From contig CAWCQQ010000002.1 in assembly GCA_963797675.1 (NCBI GenBank), positions 186,001 through 250,000 of the forward strand: 64,000 nucleotides of DNA, in the 5' to 3' direction. This document shows positions 9,243 to 18,634 of the stretch, piece by piece. Source of the stretch: DASQPR01 sp963797675 (lineage in GTDB: Bacteria > Actinomycetota > Actinomycetes > Mycobacteriales > Micromonosporaceae). The position numbers and the translations under genes were made by a program. Numbering within the stretch: the first letter of the stretch is position 1; each line of letters opens with the position of its first letter. A model generated the notes under the pieces. It did no database searches. It was given only the letters and a program-made list of their open reading frames with translations, and was not told the origin of the DNA.

Positions 9243-11174
9243 ATGAGTCTCGAAGCTCTCTCCTACGCGCCGGCGACCGGCGCGCTGTCGCACTTCTGGC
9301 TGCTCATCGCGATCCCGCTGGCGAGCGCCACGATCCTGCTGTTGCTCGGCAAGCGTGCCGACAAGTGGGGCCACTGGCTGGGCGTACTGGCGATGCTGGC
9401 CGCGTTCGTGTTCGCGTTGATCTACTTCTTCGCGCTGCGGAACGTACCGACACCTGCGCCCGGCGTCGAGGCTCGCAGCGCCGAACTGAACCTCTGGAAC
9501 TTCTTCTCGGTCGGCACCTTGAGGGTGACGTTCGGACTCCTCTTCGATCCGCTGGCCGCGATCTTCGTGCTGCTCATCACCGGTGTGGGTCTGCTGATTC
9601 ACATCTACGCCGTCGGCTACATGGCACACGAGCAGGGGCGCCGCAAGTTCTTCGCCTACTTCAACCTGTTCGTCGCAGCGATGCTCACGCTCGTCCTCGC
9701 GAACAACTACGTTGTGCTCTACCTCGGCTGGGAAGGCGTCGGCCTCGCGTCGTACCTGCTCATCTCGTGGTACTTCAACAAGCCGAGCGCGGTGACCGCC
9801 GGTAAGAAGGCGTTCATCATGAACCGCGTCGGTGATGCGGGTCTGACGTTGGCGATCTTCCTCATGTTCGCGACGTACGGGACGGTCAGCTTCAGCGGCG
9901 TCTTCACCGCCGTCGGCCACGCCTCGTCGGCCACCGTGCTCTCCATCGGCCTGCTGCTGCTTCTCGGCGCGTGCAGCAAGTCCGGCCAGTTCCCGCTGCA
10001 GGCCTGGTTGCCGGATGCCATGGAAGGTCCGACCCCGGTATCGGCGCTCATCCACGCCGCGACGATGGTGACCGCGGGCGTCTACCTGATCGCCCGGTCC
10101 GCACCGATCTTCAACGCGAACCACAACGCGCAGACCGTGGTCGTCGCGATCGGCGCGTTCACGCTTGTGATCGGCTGCATCATCGGCTGCGCGAAGGACG
10201 ACATCAAGCGGGTACTCGCCTGGTCGACGGTTTCCCAGATCGGCTACATGTTCCTCGGTGTCGGTCTCGGCGGCGGCGCGTACGCGCTCGCGCTGATCCA
10301 CCTGCTCGCGCACGGCTTCTTCAAGGCCGACCTGTTCCTCGGTGCCGGCTCGGTGATGCACGGCATGAAGGACCAGACCGACATCCGGCGCTTCGGCGGC
10401 CTGGCGAAGTACATGAAGTGGACGTACGTCACGTTCCTCTGCGGCTATCTCGCCATCATCGGCATCCCGCCGCTGTCCGGCTTCTTCACGAAGGATCCGA
10501 TCATCTTCGCCGCGTTCAACCGACCCGGTTGGACCGGCTGGCTGTTCGGCATCGCGGCGCTGCTGGGCGCGGGCCTGACCGCGTTCTACATGACACGGCT
10601 GCTGGTGCTGACGTTCCACGGGCCGAAGCGCTGGACCGAGGACATCGAGCACCCGCACGAGTCGCCGCCGATCATGTACATCCCGCTGCTCGTCCTCGCG
10701 GCCGGCGCGTTCGCGGCCGGCTTCCTGATGAAGACGTCGGTGGTGAACTGGCTGACGCCGATGGGCCTGGGCGGCGAGGTCCCCCACGTGCACATCGCGG
10801 AGGGCGTGGTGACCGCGATGACGCTCGCGATCGTGCTGGTCGGTGTCGGTGTCGGCGTCGTGCTGTTCCGCAACGGCACGGAGCTCGTCGAGCAGCCGGC
10901 CGGGCCGGTGGTCACAGCGGCCCGCGCGAACCTGTACGACGACGCATTCAACGAGTCGGTGTTCGAGAAGCCGGGCATCTATCTGACCCGCGCGCTTGTC
11001 TACTTCGACAACAAGATCCTCGACGGTGTCGTCAACGGCATCGCCGCCGCGTTCGGTGGCGGCTCGAGCCGGCTACGTCGCGGCCAGACCGGCTTCGTCC
11101 GCACGTACGCGCTGTCGATCCTGGGCGGAGCAGTCCTCGTGATCGCGGCGATGTTGGCGGTGGCGATCGGATGA
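9243..11174 (+). CDS. nuoL: NADH-quinone oxidoreductase subunit L
   Basis: This 643-aa distal antiporter-like subunit of the membrane arm has the long C-terminal lateral helix. Visible signatures are 'NYVVLYLGWEGVGLASYLLI' with the conserved helix-5 Glu, 'KSGQFPLQAWLPDAMEGPTP' with the key Lys, and 'HLLAHGFFKADLFLGAGSVM'. About 15-16 transmembrane helices fit. It sits between nuoK (seven-base gap) and nuoM (46-base gap), the largest spacing inside the operon. Confidence 0.98.
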   Translation: MSLEALSYAPATGALSHFWLLIAIPLASATILLLLGKRADKWGHWLGVLAMLAAFVFALIYFFALRNVPTPAPGVEARSAELNLWNFFSVGTLRVTFGLLFDPLAAIFVLLITGVGLLIHIYAVGYMAHEQGRRKFFAYFNLFVAAMLTLVLANNYVVLYLGWEGVGLASYLLISWYFNKPSAVTAGKKAFIMNRVGDAGLTLAIFLMFATYGTVSFSGVFTAVGHASSATVLSIGLLLLLGACSKSGQFPLQAWLPDAMEGPTPVSALIHAATMVTAGVYLIARSAPIFNANHNAQTVVVAIGAFTLVIGCIIGCAKDDIKRVLAWSTVSQIGYMFLGVGLGGGAYALALIHLLAHGFFKADLFLGAGSVMHGMKDQTDIRRFGGLAKYMKWTYVTFLCGYLAIIGIPPLSGFFTKDPIIFAAFNRPGWTGWLFGIAALLGAGLTAFYMTRLLVLTFHGPKRWTEDIEHPHESPPIMYIPLLVLAAGAFAAGFLMKTSVVNWLTPMGLGGEVPHVHIAEGVVTAMTLAIVLVGVGVGVVLFRNGTELVEQPAGPVVTAARANLYDDAFNESVFEKPGIYLTRALVYFDNKILDGVVNGIAAAFGGGSSRLRRGQTGFVRTYALSILGGAVLVIAAMLAVAIG

Positions 11175-11220
11175 GCGTCTCTGTCTCGATTACCGATACG
11201 TTTTGTAGAAGGGCCAGCTG

Positions 11221-12765
11221 ATGCACGGATTCCCGTACCTAAGCGTACTGACGCTCGCGCCGCTCGCCGGGGCGCTTGTGGTCGCGCTCGTGCCACGGAA
11301 CAGGCCTCAGCTGGCGAAGGTGATCGCTCTCGTCTGGTCGCTCGCGGTCCTGGGCGTCGGCATCGCGATGTGGGTGAAGTTCCAGGCCGGCGGCGCACGG
11401 TTCCAGTTCCGTGAGTCGTACCAGTGGATTTCGAGCATCGGTACGCGGTTCACGCTGGACGTGGACGGCATCGCGCTGGTCATGCTCTTGCTGATCGTGG
11501 TCCTGGTCCCGATCGTGATCCTTGCCTCCTGGCATGACGCCGAGGAGAGCAAGCGCAGCGTTCCGGCCTACTTCGCGCTGCTGCTGGCGCTCGAGTTCAC
11601 GATGATCGGCGTGTTCGCCGCGGCGGACGTGTTCCTGTTCTACGTGTTCTTCGAGATCATGCTGGTCCCGATGTACTTCCTGATCGGCAGCTACGGTGGC
11701 CCCCGCCGCCAGTACGCGGCGGTGAAGTTCTTCCTGTATTCGCTGTTCGGTGGTCTGCTCATGCTGGCCGCCGTGATCGGCCTCTGGGTGGTCGGCAAGG
11801 ACCAGTTCGGCACCGGTACCTTCGACTGGCAGCAGCTCACCACGCTGCACATGTCGACGGCCACGGAGCGGTGGCTGTTCCTCGGATTCTTCATCGCGTT
11901 CGCGATCAAGGCGCCGTTCTTCCCGTTCCACACGTGGCTGCCGGACGCCGGTGGTGCCGCACCCGCGGGCGCCGGCGCGCTGCTCGTCGGCGTACTGGAC
12001 AAGGTCGGTACGTTCGGCATCCTGCGCTACTGCCTGCCGCTGTTCCCGCATGCGTCGCGGTACTTCGCGCCGCTCGGAATCGCGCTCGCGCTGGTCGGCG
12101 TGATCTACGGCGCCCTGCTCGCGGTGGGTCAGAACGATCTCAAGCGGCTGGTCTCGTACACCTCGATCGCGCACTTCGGCTTCATCGGCATCGGCATCTT
12201 CGCGTTCACCACGCAGGCCGGGACCGGAGCGGTGCTCTACATGCTCAACCACGGCCTCGCGACCGGTCTGCTCTTCCTCGTCGTCGGCATGTTCGTTACC
12301 CGCCGGGGTTCCACGAACGTCGGCGACTTCGGCGGCGCCGGAAAGTTCCTGCCGCTTCTCGCCGGTGTGTTCTTCATCGCCGGTCTCGCCTCGCTCGCGC
12401 TGCCGGGTACATCGCCGTTCATCAGCGAGTTCCTGGTGCTGATCGGCACGTTCACGGTCTACAAGACGGTGGCGATCATCGCGACCATGGGCATCATCCT
12501 CGCCTGCGCGTACGTGTTGTGGATGGTCCAGCGCACCACACAGGGCACGGTGAACCCCGCGCTCGAGAAGATCGACAAGATGCGCAAGGACATCACCGCA
12601 CGCGAAATCGTGGTGGTGGCACCGCTGCTGATCCTGATCATCTTCCTCGGCTTCTACCCCAAGCCGGTCATCGACGTGATCAACCCGGCCATCAAGGCGA
12701 CCTTGTCGACGACGGTCGGCACGCATGACCCAGCTCCGACCACCGCTTCAGGAGGCGGCAAGTGA
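11221..12765 (+). CDS. nuoM: NADH-quinone oxidoreductase subunit M
   Basis: This 514-aa antiporter-like proton-pumping subunit has about 14 transmembrane helices. The helix-5 glutamate is in 'FLFYVFFEIMLVPMYFLIG', and the broken helix-7 lysine region reads 'IKAPFFPFHTWLPDAGGAAP', where many homologues have 'AHTEAP' (Gly-Gly-Ala-Ala here). A further conserved lysine is in 'GQNDLKRLVSYTSIAHFGF'. The ATG at 11221 follows 46 bases after nuoL, and the stop overlaps the nuoN start (GTGA). Confidence 0.97.
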   Translation: MHGFPYLSVLTLAPLAGALVVALVPRNRPQLAKVIALVWSLAVLGVGIAMWVKFQAGGARFQFRESYQWISSIGTRFTLDVDGIALVMLLLIVVLVPIVILASWHDAEESKRSVPAYFALLLALEFTMIGVFAAADVFLFYVFFEIMLVPMYFLIGSYGGPRRQYAAVKFFLYSLFGGLLMLAAVIGLWVVGKDQFGTGTFDWQQLTTLHMSTATERWLFLGFFIAFAIKAPFFPFHTWLPDAGGAAPAGAGALLVGVLDKVGTFGILRYCLPLFPHASRYFAPLGIALALVGVIYGALLAVGQNDLKRLVSYTSIAHFGFIGIGIFAFTTQAGTGAVLYMLNHGLATGLLFLVVGMFVTRRGSTNVGDFGGAGKFLPLLAGVFFIAGLASLALPGTSPFISEFLVLIGTFTVYKTVAIIATMGIILACAYVLWMVQRTTQGTVNPALEKIDKMRKDITAREIVVVAPLLILIIFLGFYPKPVIDVINPAIKATLSTTVGTHDPAPTTASGGGK

Positions 12766-14348
12766 ATCTCTCCCATGTAGCGGTGTTGGCCGCCGATCCG
12801 GGTACGTTCCAGCTGCCGCACCTGAACTACGTGGCTCTGGCGCCGATCCTGATCCTGCTCGGTGCCGCCGTCGTGGCCGTTCTCGTGGAGTCGTTCCTGC
12901 CGCGCGCGACGCGGCCGGCGGTCCAGTTCGTACTGGCTGCCGCCGCGATCATTGCCGCGTTCGTGTTCGTGGTCCACCTCGGCGTCGACATCAACAACAC
13001 GAATCCCGGTACGATCACCGCCGGTGGCGCCGTGGCGATCGACGGTCCGGCGCTGTTCATGCAGGGCACGCTGCTGATCCTCGGCCTGGTCACGCTGCTT
13101 CTGGTGTCCGAACGCTCGTTGGAGCGCGGTGGACCGTTCGTCGCAGTGGCAGCGGTGACCGCCGGCACCGAGCTGGACCGCCGGCAGGCGGCGACGAAGT
13201 CCGGCGGTACGGACGTGTTCCCGCTGATGCTGTTCTCGCTGGGCGGCATGATGCTGTTCGTCTCCGCGAACGATCTGCTGACGATGTTCGTCGCGCTCGA
13301 GGTGTTCTCGCTGCCGCTCTACCTGATGTGCGCGCTCGCGCGCCGGCGCCGCCTGCTGTCGCAGGAAGCGGCGATGAAGTACTTCCTGCTCGGCGCGTTC
13401 GCATCGGCGTTCTTCCTGTTCGGCATCGCGCTGGTCTACGGATACACCGGCTCGGTGACGTTCTCGGCCATCCACACCGCGATCCTGACCTCGACGAACA
13501 GCTACACGCTGCTGATCGCCGGTGTCGCGCTGATCTCGATCGGCCTGCTGTTCAAGGCGGCCGCCGTGCCGTTCCACGTGTGGACGCCGGACGTGTATCA
13601 GGGTTCGCCGACGCCGGTGATGGCGTTCATGTCCGCCTGTACGAAGGTGGCCGCGTTCGGTGGTCTCCTGCGCGTGCTGTACGTCGCCTTCGCCAATGCC
13701 ACCTGGGACATCAAGTTCGTGCTCGGCATCATCGCCGTGCTCACCATGCTGGTCGGCGCAATCCTCGCGATCACGCAGACCGACATGAAGCGCCTGCTCG
13801 CCTACTCGTCCATCGCGAACGCCGGTTACCTGCTGGTCGGCGTACTGGCGCTGGACAAGGACGGCCTCAGCTCGACGATGTTCTACCTCGCCGCGTACGG
13901 CTTCACGGTGATCGCCGCGCTCGCCGTCATCACGCTGGTCCGGGACTCGGACGGCGAGGCGACGCACATGTCCCGGTGGGCCGGCCTCGGCCGTCGCTCA
14001 CCGTTCTACGCGGGTATCTTCACGTTCCTGATGCTGGCGTTCGCCGGCATCCCGCTGACGTCGGGCTTCATCGCGAAGTTCTACGTCTTCTCGGCGACTC
14101 AGGGCGCCGGCCAGACCTGGCTCCTGATCGTCGGCGTGCTCTCCAGCGCGATTCTGGCCTTCCCGTACCTGCGGGTGGTCGTGATGATGTGGCTGTCGGA
14201 GCCGGCCGATTCCACCCCGGCCGTCTCGATTCCGGGCGTGTTCACATCGGCGGCACTGACGATCGGCGTACTCGCGACGATCTGGCTGGGCGTGTTCCCG
14301 ACGCCGGTGATCCACCTGGCCACACAGGCGGCCCAGTTCCTGCGCTGA
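12762..14348 (+). CDS. nuoN: NADH-quinone oxidoreductase subunit N
   Basis: This 528-aa antiporter-like subunit is the last structural gene of the operon. Core signatures are 'DLLTMFVALEVFSLPLYLMC' (helix-5 Glu), 'LLFKAAAVPFHVWTPDVYQG' (helix-7 Lys) and 'TQTDMKRLLAYSSIANAGYL'. Fourteen helices fit, with an extended hydrophilic loop near residues 110-155 ('ERGGPFV...RRQAATKSGGTDV') that is common in actinobacterial NuoN. The GTG start overlaps the nuoM stop by four bases. The gene ends 43 bases before the polyprenyl synthase. Confidence 0.97.
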   Translation: MNLSHVAVLAADPGTFQLPHLNYVALAPILILLGAAVVAVLVESFLPRATRPAVQFVLAAAAIIAAFVFVVHLGVDINNTNPGTITAGGAVAIDGPALFMQGTLLILGLVTLLLVSERSLERGGPFVAVAAVTAGTELDRRQAATKSGGTDVFPLMLFSLGGMMLFVSANDLLTMFVALEVFSLPLYLMCALARRRRLLSQEAAMKYFLLGAFASAFFLFGIALVYGYTGSVTFSAIHTAILTSTNSYTLLIAGVALISIGLLFKAAAVPFHVWTPDVYQGSPTPVMAFMSACTKVAAFGGLLRVLYVAFANATWDIKFVLGIIAVLTMLVGAILAITQTDMKRLLAYSSIANAGYLLVGVLALDKDGLSSTMFYLAAYGFTVIAALAVITLVRDSDGEATHMSRWAGLGRRSPFYAGIFTFLMLAFAGIPLTSGFIAKFYVFSATQGAGQTWLLIVGVLSSAILAFPYLRVVVMMWLSEPADSTPAVSIPGVFTSAALTIGVLATIWLGVFPTPVIHLATQAAQFLR

Positions 14349-14391
14349 CGCCGTTGCCATCAGTCCGACACTCGATATCCCAGGGGCGTGT

Positions 14392-15432
14392 GTGTCCAGC
14401 CGGTATGGCATCGTTGGGGCCGTGGCAACCCCAACCGCGCGATACCTCGGCATGGACATCGCGAGCCCGGAGCTTGAAGCGAGCATCCTCGCGACGCTCG
14501 GCGACATCGAAACGCGCCTGCATGACGTCATCCGCAGCGCTGACCCGCTGATCGCCGAGGCGTCGGTGCATCTCGTCGATGCTGGTGGGAAGCGGTTCCG
14601 GCCGCTGCTCGTCGCGCTGGCCGCACAATTCGGCGACGCGACGGCGCCCGAGATCGTGGACGCCGCGATCGTGGTGGAGCTGACCCACCTGGCCACGCTC
14701 TACCACGACGACGTGATGGACGAGGCGGACGTACGGCGGGGTGCGCCGTCGGCGAACGCGCGCTGGACGAATTCGGTCGCGATCCTGGTCGGGGACTATC
14801 TGTTCTCGCGCGCCGCGAGTGTCGCCGCCGGGTTGGGACCGGATGCCGTAAGGATCCAGGCGGACACGTTCTCGCGGCTGGTGCACGGCCAGATCGGCGA
14901 GACCGTCGGCCCCCGCGGTTCGGACCCGGTCGAACACTATCTCCGGGTGATCGCGGAGAAGACCGGTTCGCTGATCGCGACGTCGGCTCGGTTCGGCGGC
15001 ATGTTCGCCGGAGCGGATGCCGCCGCGGTCGAGGCGCTCGCGGCGTACGGCGAGACGATCGGGATCGCGTTCCAGCTCTCCGACGATCTGCTCGACATCA
15101 TGTCCGAGTCGGACCAGTCCGGTAAGACGCCCGGGACCGACCTCCGCGAAGGCATCCCGACGCTGCCGGTGCTCTACGCGCTCGCTGGCGACGATGCCGA
15201 TCCGGACGCCGTACGCCTTCGGGAAATTCTTGCCGCCGGTCCGATCGTCGACGACGACCTGCACGCCGAGGCGCTGCGGCTGCTGCGGGAGTCGACGGCG
15301 TTCAAACGGGCCCGAGAGACCGTCCGGTCCTATGCCGAGACCGCCCGTACGCAGCTCGGAGTGCTACCGGCCGGTACGCCACGGCAGGCCCTCGAGTCGA
15401 TGTGCGACTTCATCGCGGACCGCACGAGCTAA
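14392..15432 (+). CDS. trans-polyprenyl diphosphate synthase (heptaprenyl/nonaprenyl type)
   Basis: This protein extends allylic diphosphates with isopentenyl diphosphate to make the isoprenoid side chain, most likely of menaquinone. The first Asp-rich motif 'DDVMDEADVRRG' and the second 'LSDDLLDI' are both complete, with 'GGKRFRPLL' upstream. The GTG at 14392 follows an AGGGG sequence; GTG 14422 and ATG 14452 are in-frame alternatives that would trim 10-20 residues. It lies 43 bases downstream of nuoN in the same direction, a common actinobacterial arrangement linking complex I to its quinone acceptor. Product chain length cannot be read from the sequence. Confidence 0.93.
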   Translation: MSSRYGIVGAVATPTARYLGMDIASPELEASILATLGDIETRLHDVIRSADPLIAEASVHLVDAGGKRFRPLLVALAAQFGDATAPEIVDAAIVVELTHLATLYHDDVMDEADVRRGAPSANARWTNSVAILVGDYLFSRAASVAAGLGPDAVRIQADTFSRLVHGQIGETVGPRGSDPVEHYLRVIAEKTGSLIATSARFGGMFAGADAAAVEALAAYGETIGIAFQLSDDLLDIMSESDQSGKTPGTDLREGIPTLPVLYALAGDDADPDAVRLREILAAGPIVDDDLHAEALRLLRESTAFKRARETVRSYAETARTQLGVLPAGTPRQALESMCDFIADRTS

Positions 15433-15605
15433 GAACCATCTCGGTAAGGGCCGAGCTGTCCAGGCTTGCTTACCGCCAAATTGGCGATCTCGCCATCAGC
15501 CGTCCGGATTCGACGGGCGCCGTACGGACGTTGGCAAACGTGGCTGGATTTCATATGGTGAAGCCTCGGTCGGTCCGATACCTCGGCGTACACCATGGAG
15601 ACACG

Positions 15606-16406
15606 GTGCGTGATCCTCAAGCAGAGCCCGCGGACTTAATCCGCAGTGTTTCGCGCGCTTTGCGGGTATTGGAGTCGGTCGGCGGTACGCCACGTGGCCT
15701 GACTGTCAAACAGATCGCTCGGCGCTGCGATCTGACCGTGGCGACGACTTATCACCTGGTCCGTACGCTGGCGTTCGAGGGCTACGTGATCCGGCGCGAC
15801 GACGGGACGTACGGCGTCGGGCTGGAGATCAGCGATCGTTTCCGCGAGCTCGTCGAGGCGTTCCGGGCGCCGACCACGATCGTTGATCGCTTGCGCCGGG
15901 CGGCCCAGGAGAGCGGGTACAGCCACTACATCGGCCGCTTCGTGAACGGCCGGATCGCGTTGACCGCCGTCGCGGAGGGGCCTCGGTCGCCGTACCTCGA
16001 AGATCTTGTGCCCGGCTTCGACGACGGCGCGCACGCGACCGCGCTCGGCAAGGCGCTGCTGGCGACGATGCGGCCGGAGGACCGCATGCGCTATGTCAAG
16101 GAATCGGGCATGCGGGCCTATACCCGCGCGACACTCGATTCACCGGAAGCGCTGGAGAGCGATCTCTCGATCGGCGAACGCCGAGGTCTGCAACTGGAGC
16201 TGGGGCAGTTCCGAAATGGGATCGGTTGCGCCGCCTTGGTCGTTGTGTCGGATCGGGATCCGGAGCGGCGTATGGTACTCGCCGTCGCCGCGCCGCTCGA
16301 CGAAATGGCGGCGTCCACCAACATATTCCGGACAAAAATGTCCGAACTCTCGCGTGAGCTGCGTGACCTTGTGGCCGTTGAACCGCCCGCACACCGCCAT
16401 CCGTGA
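15606..16406 (+). CDS. IclR-family transcriptional regulator
   Basis: This is a 266-aa DNA-binding regulator. An N-terminal winged helix covers about residues 12-70 ('SVSRALRVLESVGG', 'LTVKQIARRCDLTVATTYHL'), and an IclR effector domain follows with 'HATALGKALLA' and the closing 'AVAAPLDEM'. I chose the GTG at 15606 because GGAG precedes it by five bases and it begins just before the helix-turn-helix. The same frame stays open back into the polyprenyl synthase and has an ATG at 15555. The effector is unknown. The stop codon overlaps a probable ECF promoter for the next gene. Confidence 0.9.
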   Translation: MRDPQAEPADLIRSVSRALRVLESVGGTPRGLTVKQIARRCDLTVATTYHLVRTLAFEGYVIRRDDGTYGVGLEISDRFRELVEAFRAPTTIVDRLRRAAQESGYSHYIGRFVNGRIALTAVAEGPRSPYLEDLVPGFDDGAHATALGKALLATMRPEDRMRYVKESGMRAYTRATLDSPEALESDLSIGERRGLQLELGQFRNGIGCAALVVVSDRDPERRMVLAVAAPLDEMAASTNIFRTKMSELSRELRDLVAVEPPAHRHP

Positions 16407-16432
16407 ACACTGGTAGACGGATCTCACGGTAT
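16404..16432 (+). promoter_or_regulatory. candidate ECF-type promoter of the sigma/anti-sigma pair
   Basis: TGAACA (16404-16409) is followed by a 17-base spacer and CGGTAT (16427-16432), 17 bases before the sigma-factor start. The -35 resembles the TGAAC elements reported for mycobacterial SigL-type ECF promoters, so autoregulation is plausible. The match is by eye only. Confidence 0.4.
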
Positions 16433-16448
16433 TGGGGGATGAACGGCG

Positions 16449-16961
16449 GTGGGCTTGGCGGACGAAGAGCTCGTGCGCGCGCTCTGTGACGAGCACGGCG
16501 ACGCCCTGTTCGCACATGCCCTGCGCCTCGTCGGTGGTGATCGACAACGGGCGGAAGATCTAGTGCAAGAGACCCTGGTACGAGCGTGGCGGCATCCGGA
16601 CCTGCTCGATCCCGAGCGAGGCTCGGTGCGGGCCTGGTTGTTCACGACCGCGCGCAACCTGTCCATCGATGCGTGGCGTCGACGGTCGAGCCGGGTTCCC
16701 GAGATCGTGACGGACACCCTGCCGGAGCCGCCGACGGTCGACGAGGCCGATCGCGCGGTGGAGTCGTGGCTGATCGCGGAGGCGCTGAACCGTCTGACCC
16801 CCAGCCACCGGCAGGTACTTGTCGAGTGCTTCTATCGTGGTCGTTCGGTGGCCGATGCGGCCATCCGGATCGGGGTTCCACCAGGCACAATTAAGTCTCG
16901 GACTCACTACGCATTGCGTGCGCTCCGGTTGATCCTCGCTGAGATGGGAGTGACGCAATGA
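16449..16961 (+). CDS. ECF RNA polymerase sigma factor (SigL-like)
   Basis: This 170-aa group 4 sigma factor has only regions 2 and 4. Region 2 covers residues 1-75 ('RAEDLVQETLVRAWRHP', 'VRAWLFTTARNLSIDAWRRR'). Region 4 is near 110-165 ('PSHRQVLVECFYRGRSVADA', 'GVPPGTIKSRTHYALRALR'). It is translationally coupled (ATGA) to a zinc-binding anti-sigma gene, an arrangement matching the mycobacterial SigL/RslA and related pairs. The start is GTG 16449 with GGGGGA upstream. The inducing signal is unknown; SigL-class factors usually respond to redox or envelope stress. Confidence 0.93.
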   Translation: MGLADEELVRALCDEHGDALFAHALRLVGGDRQRAEDLVQETLVRAWRHPDLLDPERGSVRAWLFTTARNLSIDAWRRRSSRVPEIVTDTLPEPPTVDEADRAVESWLIAEALNRLTPSHRQVLVECFYRGRSVADAAIRIGVPPGTIKSRTHYALRALRLILAEMGVTQ

Positions 16962-17680
16962 CCTGCCCCCACCTCGTGGACTCGGGTGTGTACGTGCTCG
17001 GCGCGCTCGCACCGGCTCAGCGGCTCGAATTCGAGCAGCACATGGCGACGTGCCCGGAATGCCGGGCGGAAGTCAACGAGCTTGCGGTCCTGCCGGGCTT
17101 GCTCGGCCGCTTGGACGAGCCGTCCGTGGTCGGCGGCGCCGCGGAGCTGCCGACCCCGTCAATGCTGCCCAGCGTGTTGGCGAAGGTCCATCGCCAGCGA
17201 CGCGGGCGCCGGGTTCTCGCCGGCGCGGCCGCGATCGTGGTTGCCGTGCTCGCGCTGGTGGCCGGGCTGAATCTGCCCGCGTCCGCTCCGGCGGTACAGA
17301 GTCCGGTCAGTGCACAGTCGTCGCCGGCACCGGTCGCGGTGACGACTCCGATCGCGTTGCACGACATGATGCCGGAGGATCCGGACTCCGCGGTGACCGC
17401 TCAGGTCGGCTTCACGCCGGTCCTCGGCGGTACGCAGATCGAGCTGAAATGCCAATATCCATTGGTCTCCGGTTCGGCGTACACCGGGAAGAAGTGGTTC
17501 GGGCTGTACGCGATCCCTCGCAACGGCAAGCCGGCGCAGGAACTCGGGACGTGGACCGTCAAGCCCGGCGACAAGAACAGCGGCCTGCCGGCGACGGTCA
17601 CGTCATGGTCAGTGCCGCAGATGTCCCGTCTCGAACTCCGCGATCTGACCGGCTCCGTCGTTCTCTTCTATAACTTCTGA
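16958..17680 (+). CDS. membrane anti-sigma factor with zinc-binding N-terminus
   Basis: This 240-aa single-pass membrane protein should hold the adjacent ECF sigma factor inactive. The N-terminal anti-sigma domain has the zinc motif His28/Cys32/Cys35 ('HMATCPEC'). A transmembrane helix lies near residues 85-105 ('RVLAGAAAIVVAVLALVAGL'), and the last 130 residues form an extracytoplasmic sensor domain. This layout matches RslA-type regulators. The ATG overlaps the sigma stop by four bases. Its 3' end faces the convergent rarD gene. Confidence 0.9.
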   Translation: MTCPHLVDSGVYVLGALAPAQRLEFEQHMATCPECRAEVNELAVLPGLLGRLDEPSVVGGAAELPTPSMLPSVLAKVHRQRRGRRVLAGAAAIVVAVLALVAGLNLPASAPAVQSPVSAQSSPAPVAVTTPIALHDMMPEDPDSAVTAQVGFTPVLGGTQIELKCQYPLVSGSAYTGKKWFGLYAIPRNGKPAQELGTWTVKPGDKNSGLPATVTSWSVPQMSRLELRDLTGSVVLFYNF

Positions 17681-18574
17681 CGCATCTACGGATACCGAGC
17701 CACGCCTGGGACGAGTCCGCAGCGCGTCCCAGGTGAAGACGCCGAGCGCCAGCCAGACCAGGCAGAATCCGGCCAATTCGGCCACCGGCATGCTCTCGTT
17801 CAGCCACAGCAGCCCGCAGCCGAGCTGGAGGACCGGCGCCACGTACTGCAGGATGCCGAGTACGGTCAGCGGGATCCGGTTGGCCGCGTCCGCAAATAGC
17901 AGCAGCGGGATCGCGGTGATCGCGCCTGACGCGAGCAGCAGCAGCGTATGCGCGGGGGACACGCTGACGAACGTCGATCGGCCGGTGGTGCCGAGCCAGA
18001 CCAGGTAGGCGAGCGCCGGTGCGGCCAGTGCCGACGACTCCAGCAGCAGGCCGTCGGTGGGTGGTAGGCCGAGACGCTTCTTGAGCATGCCGTACGAGCC
18101 GAACGAGACGGCCAGCGCGAGGGCGATCCACGGCAGGCGGCCGTAGTCGAACGCAATGATGGCGACCGCGGTGGTTCCGATGCCGATCGCGATCCACTGC
18201 GGGCCGCGCAGCCGTTCCTTGAACACGACGACGCCGAACAGCACCGAGAACAGCGGCGTGATGAAGTATCCGAGCGATGTCTCGATCACCCGGTGCGTGC
18301 TGACGCCGTAGATGTACACGTACCAGTTCACGCCGATCAGCAGCGCTGCGATCGTGATCCCGGCGAGCTTCGCCGGTCGGTGCCGGAGCGAGACGATGCT
18401 GCGCCAACGTCGCAGGACGGTCGTGAGAATCGCGACGGTCACGACCGACCAGACGATCCGGTGCGCGAGGATCTCCAGCGCTCCGGCGGGGGCCAGATAG
18501 TGGAAGTAGATCGGGAAGAAGCCCCAGAGCACGTACGCGGCGAAGCCGGAAACGAAACCACGACGCGAGTCCAT
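17609..18574 (-). CDS. rarD: RarD-type EamA-family permease
   Basis: This 321-aa, ten-helix drug/metabolite-transporter-family protein begins 'RGFVSGFAAYVLWGFFPIYF' and contains 'RIVWS' and 'GVNWYVYIYGV', which mark the RarD subfamily. The substrate is unknown. As read, its last 24 codons overlap the convergent anti-sigma gene by 72 bases. Removing one base from GGG 17708-17710 would end the protein at a TAG at 17686-17688, just beyond the anti-sigma stop, so the unusual tail may be an artefact. The start ATG 18574 is the only one before the first helix. Confidence 0.9.
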   Translation of the reverse strand: MDSRRGFVSGFAAYVLWGFFPIYFHYLAPAGALEILAHRIVWSVVTVAILTTVLRRWRSIVSLRHRPAKLAGITIAALLIGVNWYVYIYGVSTHRVIETSLGYFITPLFSVLFGVVVFKERLRGPQWIAIGIGTTAVAIIAFDYGRLPWIALALAVSFGSYGMLKKRLGLPPTDGLLLESSALAAPALAYLVWLGTTGRSTFVSVSPAHTLLLLASGAITAIPLLLFADAANRIPLTVLGILQYVAPVLQLGCGLLWLNESMPVAELAGFCLVWLALGVFTWDALRTRPRRGSVSVDASEVIEENDGAGQIAEFETGHLRH

Positions 18575-18634
18575 GCCGGTAACGGTAAGGCATGAACCGC
18601 GTCGCGGTCGTTTCGATCAGTGTGATGTAGGGCG

